A stretch of DNA of 64,000 nt from Azospirillum sp. TSA2s (lineage in GTDB: Bacteria > Pseudomonadota > Alphaproteobacteria > Azospirillales > Azospirillaceae), in assembly GCF_004923315.1 (NCBI RefSeq), contig NZ_CP039647.1, positions 496,001 through 560,000 of the forward strand, written 5' to 3'. The notes beneath the pieces are model-generated. The model worked only from the letters and a program-made list of their open reading frames with translations, was not told where the DNA came from and did not search any database. This document shows positions 52,583 to 61,032 of this stretch, in pieces. Each line of letters starts with the position of its first letter. The first letter of the stretch is position 1. Position numbers and translations under genes: made by a program.

Positions 52583-52983
52583 GTGCCCTCCTCTCTCTAC
52601 CCTGACTTGATCCGGCCCGTTCACACCGCGCTGTCGCAGGCTGGACAGCAGGCGCTGACCGAGGAAAAACGACTGTTGCCAGCGGTTCCGTTCCGTCGGT
52701 CGGTAATCCCAAAGGCGATTTTCTGCCTGGAATGCGGTAAGCGCAACAGCATGCTGAAGCGTCACTTAGGTCGCGAGCACGATCTCTCGACCAATACAGG
52801 GGGAAATGGCGGCTGCCGCAGGAGTCCCCGATGGCAGCCCCCACCTACGCGGCGGCTCGATCCAAAATGGCAAAGGGTATGGAACTCGTTCGTCGCGCCC
52901 AGACGTCCGCGTCGGTGGCACCGGAAACGCTGACAGGGCGGGGGACACGACCCGGTGATCTTGCTCCAAACGGTTGTTCTTGA
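52583..52983 (+). pseudogene. MucR/Ros-family zinc-finger regulator, frameshifted
   Basis: The first frame gives LIRPVHTALSQ, then LPAVPFRRSVIPKAIFCLECGKRNSMLKRHLGREHDLS, the Ros/MucR zinc-finger region (Cys-x2-Cys in CLEC, His in KRHLGREH). The frame then breaks near 52790. The next frame continues with the family C-terminus: YRGKWRLPQESPMAAPTYAAARSKMAKGMEL. Adding one base (restoring GAA before TAC) joins them as ...DLSTEYRGKW. The N-terminus is also short, with a stop just upstream of the GTG at 52583. The copy is dead or carries a sequencing error. Confidence 0.82.
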
Positions 52984-53142
52984 ATATTGAGGTGCGGTGC
53001 TCGACGGCATCCCCGAACACCGCCGTAAGGGCCGAGGGATAGGCGCCGGGCTTTGTGCTGCTCCATGTCCTGGAGGCAGCACCCACCGGCTTGCCCTTTC
53101 CTGCCATGACGCTGCCGCCGGCCGAAACCCAATTTCCCGATT

Positions 53143-53727
53143 TTATGTGTCGGAGCCTGCAGACGGCCCAAGGCCGTGGGGAGCGGGAACCATCGACACG
53201 ATGCGGGTGAACAGCGAGCGGAACTCCCCGGTCGGGCCGGACCAGGGATCCTTGTTGGCTTCAAATGCGGCGTCGATGTTGGCCCATTCCCCCTCACTCA
53301 ATCCCTTGCGGGCCAGCGGCAGAAGCTCGCGCTCCTCCAGCCCGACATGGCCCCAGCTGTTGGCAATATAGGCGCGGGCCGTCCCCTCGAACGTCCGGAA
53401 GCCGTCCGGTCCCTCCTCCCGGTAGCGGCGCAGCGCGTCGCGCAGTTCCGCGATGTGCCGGTTGCCCTCGACATGGTCGTGCTGGAGCTTGTCGATCAAC
53501 GCGCCCGCCTGCGGAATGCGCGCCCGCAGGACGACGAACAGGACGTCGTCCTCCTTGGGGTGGTGCAACTTGTCGGGGACCTCGGTGATGTATTCGATCA
53601 TCGCTTCCAGCAGCGCGAAATCGGGCTTCAGCCGGCCGTCACGCACCTCGTCGAGGATGAAGCCGAACGCCTGGAGCACGGCGCCGAGCGCGCGGTGTTC
53701 GGCGTGGATGATGTCAATCGCTTTCAT
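53143..53727 (-). CDS. Hemerythrin-like domain protein
   Basis: This is a 194-residue four-helix protein with the di-iron hemerythrin ligand pattern: HAEHR near the N-terminus, HHPKEDD (near 56), HDHVEG (near 84) and HVGLEERELLP near the end of the fourth helix. Such proteins bind oxygen or nitric oxide or sense iron. It starts 17 bases after livF, so it is the last gene of the aromatic-acid operon. That position suggests oxygen supply or protection for the oxygenases upstream; this is inference. Confidence 0.9.
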   Translation of the reverse strand: MKAIDIIHAEHRALGAVLQAFGFILDEVRDGRLKPDFALLEAMIEYITEVPDKLHHPKEDDVLFVVLRARIPQAGALIDKLQHDHVEGNRHIAELRDALRRYREEGPDGFRTFEGTARAYIANSWGHVGLEERELLPLARKGLSEGEWANIDAAFEANKDPWSGPTGEFRSLFTRIVSMVPAPHGLGPSAGSDT

Positions 53728-53744
53728 GACGGTCTTCCTGTTGG

Positions 53745-54452
53745 TCAGTGCGCCACGACGCCGAGCCAGCCGTCCAGCAGCGCACGGTCGTTGAGCAGAG
53801 TTTCGCTCTCCCCGCGGTAGACGGCCTTGCCGCGTTCCAGCACCAGCGCCTGACGGGTCAGCGGCAGGATCTGGCGGGCGTGCTGCTCGACCAGGATGAT
53901 CGCCATGCCGCTGTCCTCGGTCAGGCGCTGGATGATCGTCATCAACTCCTGCACGATCAGCGGCGCCAGCCCTTCCATTGGCTCGTCCAGCAGCAGAATT
54001 TTGGGGTTCAGCATCAGCGCGCGGCCCATCGCCAGCATCTGTTGCTCGCCGCCTGACAACTGGTTGCCCATGTTGCCGCGACGCTCCTTCAGCCGGGGGA
54101 ACATTTCGTAGACCCGCTGCAGGGTCCAGGGTCCGTGGGTCGCCACAACGGTCAGGTTCTCCTCCACCGTCAGGGAGGGAAAGATGTCGCGTTCCTGCGG
54201 CACCCAGCCGAGCCCGCTATGGGCGCGGGCGTGGGCCGGAATCCGGGTCAGGTCACGGCCGGCCAAGCGCATCGATCCGGACCGGTGCCGGGCCGCCCCC
54301 ATCAGGGTGGAGAGCAGCGTCGTCTTGCCCATGCCGTTGCGGCCAAGAAGGGACAGGCTGTCGCCTTCCCCCAGCGTCAGGGAGATGTCCTCCAGCACCA
54401 CGGCGTCGCCATAGCCGGCCCAGACATTCTCCAGCGTCAGAAGCTCAGGCAC
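53745..54452 (-). CDS. livF: Branched-chain-type ABC importer ATPase (LivF)
   Basis: This is a 235-residue ABC ATPase of the LivF branch: Walker A GRNGMGKTT, the LivF-specific VPQERDIFPSLTVEENL, signature LSGGEQQM, Walker B ILLLDEPMEGLAP and VEQHARQIL. It overlaps livG by 8 bases. With livK-H-M-G it forms a complete importer whose genes are joined to the gentisate pathway, so its substrate is probably an aromatic acid rather than an amino acid. Confidence 0.95.
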   Translation of the reverse strand: MPELLTLENVWAGYGDAVVLEDISLTLGEGDSLSLLGRNGMGKTTLLSTLMGAARHRSGSMRLAGRDLTRIPAHARAHSGLGWVPQERDIFPSLTVEENLTVVATHGPWTLQRVYEMFPRLKERRGNMGNQLSGGEQQMLAMGRALMLNPKILLLDEPMEGLAPLIVQELMTIIQRLTEDSGMAIILVEQHARQILPLTRQALVLERGKAVYRGESETLLNDRALLDGWLGVVAH

Positions 54453-55197
54453 AGATCGCCTCCCCCAGATAGACTTCGCGGACCTTCGGATCGTTGGCGA
54501 TCACCTCGGGCGTGCCGTGGGTCAGCAGCGCGCCGCCGACCAGGACCGAGATTCGGTCGGCGAAGCGGAACACGAGATCCATGTCGTGCTCGATCAGCAG
54601 AATGGTCACGTCGCGCGGCAGGGCGGCGATGGACTCGAACAATTCGCGGCTTTCGGTGGTCGGCACGCCAGCCGCCGGCTCGTCCAGCAGCAGGACGCGC
54701 GGCTTCATCGCCAGCGCCAGCGCGATCTCGATCAGCCGCTGCTTGCCGTAGGCAAGGCTGCGCGTCTTCTCGTGGGCGACGTCGAGCAGGCGCAGGCTGT
54801 CCAGCAATGCCACCGCCTCGTCCACTGCCTGGCCATGGGCACCGACCGGCTTCCAGAAGCGGGCACCCAGCCCCAGCCGCTCGTTGACCGCCATGGTCAC
54901 CGATTCCAGTACGGTCAAGTCGGCGAACAGACGGTTGATCTGGAAGGTCCGCGCCAGACCGCGCTTGACCCGCTGGTGCTGGCCCAGCCGTGTCACATCC
55001 TCGCCCTGAAGAATGACATGGCCGGCCGTCGGCTCCAGAAAGCCGGTGAGCAGGTTGATGAGCGTGGTCTTGCCGGCGCCGTTCGGGCCGATCAGCGCGT
55101 GGCGCGCGCCGGCCTCGACATTCAGGCTGACATTGTTGGTGGCGGTGAAGCCGCCGAAATTCTTGGCGAGATTGCGTGTCTGCAGAGCGTAATGCAT
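54445..55197 (-). CDS. livG: Branched-chain-type ABC importer ATPase (LivG)
   Basis: This is a 250-residue ABC ATPase of the LivG branch: Walker A GPNGAGKTT, LARTFQINRLFADLTVLE, an unusual signature LAYGKQR in place of LSGGQ, Walker B LLLDEPAAGVPTTES and the switch His in IEHDMDLVF. The ATG at 55197 overlaps the livM stop (ATGA). It pairs with LivF to drive the importer. Confidence 0.95.
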   Translation of the reverse strand: MHYALQTRNLAKNFGGFTATNNVSLNVEAGARHALIGPNGAGKTTLINLLTGFLEPTAGHVILQGEDVTRLGQHQRVKRGLARTFQINRLFADLTVLESVTMAVNERLGLGARFWKPVGAHGQAVDEAVALLDSLRLLDVAHEKTRSLAYGKQRLIEIALALAMKPRVLLLDEPAAGVPTTESRELFESIAALPRDVTILLIEHDMDLVFRFADRISVLVGGALLTHGTPEVIANDPKVREVYLGEAICA

Positions 55198-56192
55198 CAC
55201 CGTGCTCCCTTCCGGAGGCCGCCGGCCGCATGGCTCAGCCGGCGCAAGCCACCCATCACCCCGTCCCGCGCGAAGAGAACGACCACCACCAGAAGGGCGC
55301 CCAGCCAGAACTGCCAGTATTCCGGGTTCATGTCGGACAGCACATGGTGGGCCGACATGAAGACGATGGCCCCGATCACCGCGCCGTAGAGCGATCCCGA
55401 CCCGCCGAGAACCAGGATCAGCATCAGCTCGGCCGACCGGTTGAAGGACAGGACGTCCAAGGCGACGAACTGCGTCGTCTGGGCCAGCAGCGCCCCGGCG
55501 ATCCCGGCATAGGCGGCGCCGATGGTGTAGATGGCGGACAGCCGGGCGTTGACCGGCGCCCCGATGGCCGGCATGCGCGCGACGTTCAGGCGGATGCCCT
55601 TCAGGCTCAGTCCGAACGGGCTGTGCACCAGCTTGCGCGCCGCCCAGAACAGCACGAACAGGACGGCGACCGCGTACCAATAGGCGGTCTTGCCGTAGAG
55701 GTCGAAAGTGAACCGGCCGAGCAGCGGCGTCATCTCGATGCCCTGCAGCCCGTCGACCCCGCCGGTGAGGTCGGTCAGCTTGTTGGCGACCTCGTACAGC
55801 ATCATCGCGATGCCCAGCGTCACCATCAGTCGGGTCAGATCGGAACCGCGCAGCACCAGGAAGCTGGTGACGAAGCCGAGCGCGGCGCTCGCCAGTGCGG
55901 CCACCACCAGACCGGCCAGCGGATTGCCGATGCCGTTGGCGGCCAGCAGCCCGGCCGCGTAGGCGCCAAACCCGAAGAAGGCGGCGTGGCCGAGCGAAAC
56001 AATGCCGGCATAGCCGAGGATCAGATCGAGCGACAGGCAGAACAGCGCGGTGATGGCGATCTGGGTCAGCAGGACCAGATTGTCGGGAAAGACCAGATAG
56101 GCGGCGACCGGCAGCAGCCAGAAGGCCAGTTCCGCCGGATGCCAGCGGTCGGCGCGGCGGAGCGGGGTCAGATCGAAGGTTGCGAGACTCAT
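55197..56192 (-). CDS. livM: Branched-chain-type ABC importer permease (LivM)
   Basis: This is a 331-residue permease with 8-10 membrane helices. The family block LDLILGYAGIVSLGHAAFFGFGAYAAGL is near residue 55, and the coupling region follows a SPFGLSLKGIRLNVARMPAIG loop. A short N-terminal cytoplasmic leader precedes the first helix. It lies 11 bases after livH and overlaps livG by one ATGA. Confidence 0.95.
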   Translation of the reverse strand: MSLATFDLTPLRRADRWHPAELAFWLLPVAAYLVFPDNLVLLTQIAITALFCLSLDLILGYAGIVSLGHAAFFGFGAYAAGLLAANGIGNPLAGLVVAALASAALGFVTSFLVLRGSDLTRLMVTLGIAMMLYEVANKLTDLTGGVDGLQGIEMTPLLGRFTFDLYGKTAYWYAVAVLFVLFWAARKLVHSPFGLSLKGIRLNVARMPAIGAPVNARLSAIYTIGAAYAGIAGALLAQTTQFVALDVLSFNRSAELMLILVLGGSGSLYGAVIGAIVFMSAHHVLSDMNPEYWQFWLGALLVVVVLFARDGVMGGLRRLSHAAGGLRKGAR

Positions 56193-56203
56193 GCTCTTGT
56201 CCT

Positions 56204-57061
56204 CTAGCGCGCCGCGCGGCGCCCGAACAACCCTTGCGGGCGGAAGATCAGCATCACCACCATGACGGCGTAGATGACGAAGGCGCCGATCTGCGGGACG
56301 TAGTATTTTCCGGCGACGTCGAGCACGCCGAGAATGAGCGAGGCGACCAGCGACCCAGTGATGTTGCCGCTGCCGCCGACGGCGACGACGATCAGGAAAT
56401 AGACGATGTATTTGACCGGAAAGCCGGGATCGAGGCCGAGCATCTCGACGCCCAGTGCACCGCCCAGCCCGGCCAGCGCCGTTCCCAGGGCGAAAGTCAG
56501 AGTAAAGACGCGCTCGACATTGATGCCCACGCCGCGCGCCGCCCGCGGGTTGTCAACCGATGCCCGCAGCTCCGCCCCGAACCGGGTGCCGCCGACCAGA
56601 CGCTGCAGGCCAAAGGCGATCACCAGGCTGAGCAGGATCAGAAACAGGCGGTAGGCGCCCATGTCCAGTCCCGGCAGGCTGATCTGGCCGCGCAGGAAAT
56701 CCGGCAGGGTCAGGGGTTGCTGCTGTGCACCGAAGAGGAACTGGGCCGCCGCGATCGACATGAAGACCAGACCGATCGAGAACAGCACCTGATCGAGATG
56801 GGTTGCCGTGTACAGACGGCGGTACAACGTGCGTTCCAGCACCACCCCGACCAGGGCGGTCAGGGCGGCAGCCAGCGGCAGCGCGGCCAGGAACGGCACG
56901 CCGACGCGGTTCAGCAGCAGGACGCACAGATAGCCGCCGACCATGGCGAAGGCGCCATGTGCCAGATTGACGAAATTCATCAGCCCCAGCGTGACCGACA
57001 GACCGACGCTGATGAGAAACAGCAACATCCCCGAGGCGACACCGTCGAAGAGGACGGTCAT
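56204..57061 (-). CDS. livH: Branched-chain-type ABC importer permease (LivH)
   Basis: This is a 285-residue permease of the LivH branch: VASGMLLFLISVGLSVTLGLMNFVNLAHGAFAMVGGY at the N-terminus, and the coupling loop with ELRASVDNPRAARGVGINVERVF near residue 190. The ATG at 57061 has a GGAGC site 6 bases upstream and gives the family N-terminus; the in-frame ATG 13 codons earlier does not. A stem-loop separates it from livK. Confidence 0.95.
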   Translation of the reverse strand: MTVLFDGVASGMLLFLISVGLSVTLGLMNFVNLAHGAFAMVGGYLCVLLLNRVGVPFLAALPLAAALTALVGVVLERTLYRRLYTATHLDQVLFSIGLVFMSIAAAQFLFGAQQQPLTLPDFLRGQISLPGLDMGAYRLFLILLSLVIAFGLQRLVGGTRFGAELRASVDNPRAARGVGINVERVFTLTFALGTALAGLGGALGVEMLGLDPGFPVKYIVYFLIVVAVGGSGNITGSLVASLILGVLDVAGKYYVPQIGAFVIYAVMVVMLIFRPQGLFGRRAAR

Positions 57062-57125
57062 GGCAAGCTCCTTTGTCGACGGTGCGAAAGGGCGGTTCAA
57101 AAGGACGCTGTGAAAAGCGGAAGGT

Positions 57126-57155
57126 TGCGGTCCCGGGCGGGGGCACCCGGGACCG
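57126..57155 (-). terminator. Intra-operon stem-loop between livK and livH
   Basis: A perfect 11-base GC stem (GCGGTCCCGGG with CCCGGGACCGC) with an 8-base loop lies just after the livK stop. As with other binding-protein genes, it probably stabilises livK mRNA or causes partial termination, so that the binding protein exceeds the permeases. No long T run follows. Confidence 0.6.
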
Positions 57156-57165
57156 CGGCGCGCGG

Positions 57166-58350
57166 TTAAGGCTTGCCCGGATCGCGGACGTTGGCGACGG
57201 CGTCGAACTCGACGTTCTGAAGCTTGCCGTCGACCCGCTCGACCTTGCGGATGTAGATGGTCTGGACAATGTCGCGGGTATCCGGATCGATGGCGATGGA
57301 GCCGCGCGGACTGGTCCAGCTCATGCCGCGGGCGGCCGCCATGAATTTGTCGCCGGTGACGTCGCCGCCGGTCTTCTCCAACGTGCGGGCGATCAGCTGC
57401 ATGCCGTCAAATCCGCTCACCGACATGTAGTTGGGGCGGTCCTTCGGATAGGCTGCGGAATAGGCCCGCGTGTAGGCGGCGTTCTCCGGCGAGTTGTGGA
57501 CTTCCGAATATTGCAGCGAGGTGATCAGCCCCAACGCATTGTCGCCGACGGCGTCGAGGATGTCCTCCTCCGTCAGGTCCCCGGTGGCCACGATGCGGAT
57601 ACCGGCCTTGGCGAGGTCGCGCTCGACGAAGCCCTTCATGAAGGCGACCGTCTGCTCGCCGGGCGGCACGAACAGGAACACCGCGTCCGGTTTGATGTCC
57701 TTGATCTTTTGCAGGAAGGGCGCGAAGTCCGGGTTCTTCACCGGGGTGCGCACCTCGCCGACGATCTCGCCGCCGCCGGCGGTGAAGGTCTTCTTGAACT
57801 GCGTCTCTGCATCGTGGCCGGGGCCGAAATCGGCGACCAGCGTATAGACCTTGCGGATGCCGTTCTTCACCGCCCAGTCGGCGATGGGGGCGGTCAGCTG
57901 CGGCAGCGTGTGCGAGACGCGCAGGACGTAGTTGGATTTGGTGGTGATCGCCGACGCGGCCGCGTTCATCACGATCATCGGCTTCTTCGCCTCGGTGGCG
58001 ATCGGCGCGGCGGCAAAGGCCGACGGCGTCAGGCCGAAGCCGCCCAGCACGTCGACCTTGTCCTTGACCACCAGTTCCTGCGCCGCGCGCTTGCTGATTT
58101 CCGGAGCGACGCCGGTGTCGTCCTTGACGATCAGTTCCACCGGGCGGCCGGCGATGGTTCCGCCGGACTGCTGGAGGTAGAGGCGGGCGCCATGCTCGAT
58201 CTGCTTGCCGTAGGAGGCGAAGGGCCCGGACATCGGCAGGACCAGCCCGACCTTAAGCGGATCCGCGGCCCGGGCACTGTGGGCGGCGAGCGACAGGGCA
58301 GAGGCGGCGAGCGCGGCGGTCACCCACGCGATGGACGTCCTCGGTTGCAT
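57166..58350 (-). CDS. livK: Periplasmic binding protein of LivK type (aromatic-acid importer)
   Basis: This is a 394-residue type I periplasmic binding protein. The signal peptide spans residues 1-28 (cleavage after ARA), and the mature protein starts DPLKVGLVLPMSGPFASYGKQ. GGFGLTPSAFAAAPIATEAKKPMIVMNA and YTLVADFGPGHDAE are typical of family members that bind aromatic or hydrophobic acids as well as amino acids. Embedded between maleylpyruvate isomerase and livH, it most likely recognises a hydroxybenzoate-type substrate; ligand choice is inferred from context. Confidence 0.9.
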   Translation of the reverse strand: MQPRTSIAWVTAALAASALSLAAHSARAADPLKVGLVLPMSGPFASYGKQIEHGARLYLQQSGGTIAGRPVELIVKDDTGVAPEISKRAAQELVVKDKVDVLGGFGLTPSAFAAAPIATEAKKPMIVMNAAASAITTKSNYVLRVSHTLPQLTAPIADWAVKNGIRKVYTLVADFGPGHDAETQFKKTFTAGGGEIVGEVRTPVKNPDFAPFLQKIKDIKPDAVFLFVPPGEQTVAFMKGFVERDLAKAGIRIVATGDLTEEDILDAVGDNALGLITSLQYSEVHNSPENAAYTRAYSAAYPKDRPNYMSVSGFDGMQLIARTLEKTGGDVTGDKFMAAARGMSWTSPRGSIAIDPDTRDIVQTIYIRKVERVDGKLQNVEFDAVANVRDPGKP

Positions 58351-58400
58351 TCTTCCCTCCCTTTTTCTCTTCGGTCTTGTGTGGCGGTTCGGTGTGACGG

Positions 58401-59054
58401 TCAGGCTGCGTCGGGTTGGTTCGCAGGTGCGGCGCGGCGGAAGGCATCAAGCGTGGCGCAGGCGCGGTCGATCGCCACCAGTGTGGGGTAGGGCGTCAGG
58501 TCGACGTTGAACCGCCGCGCGCTCTCGATCTGCGGGACCAGATAGACGTCGGCGATCGTGGGCGCGTCGCCGAAGCAGAAGGCGCCCCGCCGCGTGTCGG
58601 TGGCGAGCATCGTCTCCAGCGCCTGGAAGCCGGCGTCGATCCAGGTGGCGCACCAGGCGAGCACCGCCGCCTCGCCACAGCCCAGCGACCTGCGCAGATA
58701 TTCAAGGACGCGGCGGTTGTTCAACGGGTGAATGTCGCAGCCGACCAGGGCGGCCAGCGCCCGCACCCGCGCCCGCGCATCAGGATCGGCGGGAAGCAGG
58801 GGCGGTGTCGGGTAGCGCTCCTCCAGCCATTCAATGATCGCCGGGGATTGGGTCAGCGCGTGGGCGCCTTTTTCTCCATCGACGGCCAACACCGGCACCA
58901 GCCCCTGTGGGTTGATCGCCCGGAAAGCGGTGCCGCTATGCTCTTCGGTGCGCAGGTCGACTGCGACGTACTCGATGTCGAGCCCCTTCAGGTTCAGCGC
59001 GATGCGCAGGCGATGCGACGTTCCGCTGCGAAAGAAGTTGTAGAGCTGCATCAT
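58401..59054 (-). CDS. Maleylpyruvate isomerase (GST zeta type, NagL-like)
   Basis: This is a 217-residue glutathione-S-transferase-fold protein of the zeta class. The catalytic N-terminal motif is NFFRSGTSHRLRIALNLKG (Ser/Thr-Ser-x-Arg pocket), followed by NPQGLVPVL (cis-Pro) and QSPAIIEWLEE (glutathione-binding Gln-Ser). The C-terminal helix carries GDAPTIADVYLVPQI. Family members isomerise maleylpyruvate or maleylacetoacetate; next to gentisate dioxygenase and fumarylpyruvate hydrolase, maleylpyruvate is the expected substrate. It is 13 bases downstream of the hydroxylase. Confidence 0.93.
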   Translation of the reverse strand: MMQLYNFFRSGTSHRLRIALNLKGLDIEYVAVDLRTEEHSGTAFRAINPQGLVPVLAVDGEKGAHALTQSPAIIEWLEERYPTPPLLPADPDARARVRALAALVGCDIHPLNNRRVLEYLRRSLGCGEAAVLAWCATWIDAGFQALETMLATDTRRGAFCFGDAPTIADVYLVPQIESARRFNVDLTPYPTLVAIDRACATLDAFRRAAPANQPDAA

Positions 59055-59067
59055 AGCCTTGGACCCT

Positions 59068-60261
59068 TCAGCCCTGGGCCAGGCAATTGCCGACGTTCCA
59101 GCCGTACAGCCATTCCATCGCGTCGTAGAAGCGCTCGCTCGCGCGGCCCTTCCACAGCGAGTTGCGGACCAGACGCTCGACGCCCTTGGCGTGGTAGATT
59201 CTCCCCATCTCGCGGCCGGAGAGCACGATCCGCGCGGTGCGGGTGATGCGCGACCGCTGGTACAGATCCAGCGCCTTGGGCCAGTCGTTGCCGGTGACCC
59301 GCAGGGCCTCGCCCAGCGTCACCGCGTCCTCCAGCGCCATGCATGCGCCCTGGGCCATGTACTGCGTCGTCGGGTGGGCGGCGTCGCCCAGCAGCGTGAC
59401 TCGGCCGAAGGTCCATTGCGGGATCGGTTCGCGGTCGGCGGTGGCCCAGCGCTTCCACTGCTTTGGCAGGTCGATCAGCTGGCGGGCCTTCGGACAGATG
59501 TCCTGGAAATAGCTGCGGACCTCCTCCGGGCTGCCCTCGGTGACTCCCCACTCTTCCTTGTCGCGGCTGTGGAAGGTGACGACGACGTTGTACTGCTCGC
59601 CACCGCGCAGCGGGTAATGCACCAGATGGCAGTTGGGACCGACCCAGATGCTGGCCGCGTTCCATTTCAGCTCGTCGGGGAACTCCGACTTGTCGATCAC
59701 CGCGCGGTAGACGACATGGCCGGTGACGCGCGGCGGGTCGTTCACATACTGCTGGCGCACCACAGACCGCACGCCGTCCGCGCCGATCAGGGCCACGCCC
59801 TTGTAGGCGTTGCCGTTCTGGTCATAAACGGTGACGCTGGTGTCGTCCTGCTCGATGCGCTCGATCCGGGTGTTGGTGCGGAACTCGACCCGGCCGGTCT
59901 CCTGCGCGCCCTCCAGCAGCGACAGATGCACGTCGACCCGGTGGATGACGGCATAAGGGTTGCCGAAGCGCTGGCGGAAAGCCTCGCCGGTCGGGACCTT
60001 GCCGACCTGGTATTCGTCGATAGCGTCGTGCATCACCATGTAGTCGGTGAAGACGGCACGGCTGCGGGTCTTGTCGCCGACACCCAGCGCGTCGAAGGCA
60101 TGGAAGGCGTTCGGGCCGAGCTGGATGCCTGCGCCGATCTCGCCGATCTCGGGGGCCTGCTCGAACACCTGGACCTTGAAGCCGCGGCGCACCAGGGCAA
60201 GTGCCGCCGCAAGGCCGCCGATACCGCCGCCGGCGACCAGCACGGGAAGTTTTTCAGTCAT
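59068..60261 (-). CDS. 3-hydroxybenzoate 6-hydroxylase (FAD monooxygenase)
   Basis: This is a 397-residue class A flavoprotein hydroxylase: FAD-binding VAGGGIGGLAAALALVRRG at the N-terminus, the DG motif in GADGVRSVVRQQ (near 160) and the GD motif in TLLGDAAHPTTQYMAQGA (near 290). GIQLGPNAFHAFDALG and GREMGRIYHAKG are typical of the 3-hydroxybenzoate 6-hydroxylase branch, which makes gentisate. Salicylate hydroxylases are close relatives, but the gentisate-pathway neighbours favour 3-hydroxybenzoate. Confidence 0.9.
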   Translation of the reverse strand: MTEKLPVLVAGGGIGGLAAALALVRRGFKVQVFEQAPEIGEIGAGIQLGPNAFHAFDALGVGDKTRSRAVFTDYMVMHDAIDEYQVGKVPTGEAFRQRFGNPYAVIHRVDVHLSLLEGAQETGRVEFRTNTRIERIEQDDTSVTVYDQNGNAYKGVALIGADGVRSVVRQQYVNDPPRVTGHVVYRAVIDKSEFPDELKWNAASIWVGPNCHLVHYPLRGGEQYNVVVTFHSRDKEEWGVTEGSPEEVRSYFQDICPKARQLIDLPKQWKRWATADREPIPQWTFGRVTLLGDAAHPTTQYMAQGACMALEDAVTLGEALRVTGNDWPKALDLYQRSRITRTARIVLSGREMGRIYHAKGVERLVRNSLWKGRASERFYDAMEWLYGWNVGNCLAQG

Positions 60262-60300
60262 CTCTTCCTCGGATTTTCAAAACGGTGGGATGTCGGGGCG

Positions 60301-61011
60301 TTATTCGGCTTCGCCGATGGTGAGGGCGATGTCGCCGACCTTCTCGACATGGCCAATGAGGCGGTCACCGGGTTTGACCGGACCGACCCCCTCCGGTGTT
60401 CCGGTAAGGATCAGGTCGCCGGGCTGCAGGTGGTAATATTGCGAAAGATCGGCCAGCAGCTCGGGGATTTCCCAGATCAGCTGACTAAGATCGGCGCTCT
60501 GCTTCTGCTCGCCATTAACCTGAAGGCTGATCGCGCCGGTCTTCAGAACGCCGAGATCGCCCTGCGGAACGATCGCCCCGCACACCGTGGAGTTTTCAAA
60601 ATTCTTCCCCAGATCCCATGGCCGTCCCTGGTCGCGAGCCACCAGCTGCAGATCGCGGCGGGTCATGTCGAGCCCGGCGCAATAGCCGTAGATCAGGCGT
60701 CCGGCGTCGGAGTGGGTGACACGGAACCCCTCGGCGCCGATGGCGACGACCAGCTCCATCTCATACTGGTAGTTGGTGGTTCCGGCCGGGTACGGGACGG
60801 TCGTGCCGGACGGCACCAGCGTCGACGGGTCCTTCAGAAAGTAGAAGGGTTTGGACGACGCCTTGTCGACCGGACGGTTCATTTCGATGGCGTGGGCGTG
60901 ATAGTTGCGGCCGACGCAGAAGATCCGCTTCACCGTGAAACGCGCGTCGCCGCCCCGTACCGGCAACGAGGCGACCGGTGGGGGCGTCCAAAGATATTTG
61001 GCGTCAGACAT
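60301..61011 (-). CDS. Fumarylpyruvate hydrolase (FAH family)
   Basis: This is a 236-residue fumarylacetoacetate-hydrolase-fold enzyme. FCVGRNYHAHAIEMN, FLKDPSTLVPSG, YEMELVVAIG (metal-binding Glu-x-Glu), GYCAGLDMTRRDLQ and the LTGTPEGVGPVKPGD block are all present. In this operon it should split fumarylpyruvate to fumarate and pyruvate, the last step of gentisate breakdown with the isomerase. It lies 21 bases after gentisate dioxygenase. Confidence 0.94.
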   Translation of the reverse strand: MSDAKYLWTPPPVASLPVRGGDARFTVKRIFCVGRNYHAHAIEMNRPVDKASSKPFYFLKDPSTLVPSGTTVPYPAGTTNYQYEMELVVAIGAEGFRVTHSDAGRLIYGYCAGLDMTRRDLQLVARDQGRPWDLGKNFENSTVCGAIVPQGDLGVLKTGAISLQVNGEQKQSADLSQLIWEIPELLADLSQYYHLQPGDLILTGTPEGVGPVKPGDRLIGHVEKVGDIALTIGEAE

Positions 61012-61032
61012 GTCTCGTCTCTTTTCTTTGAT

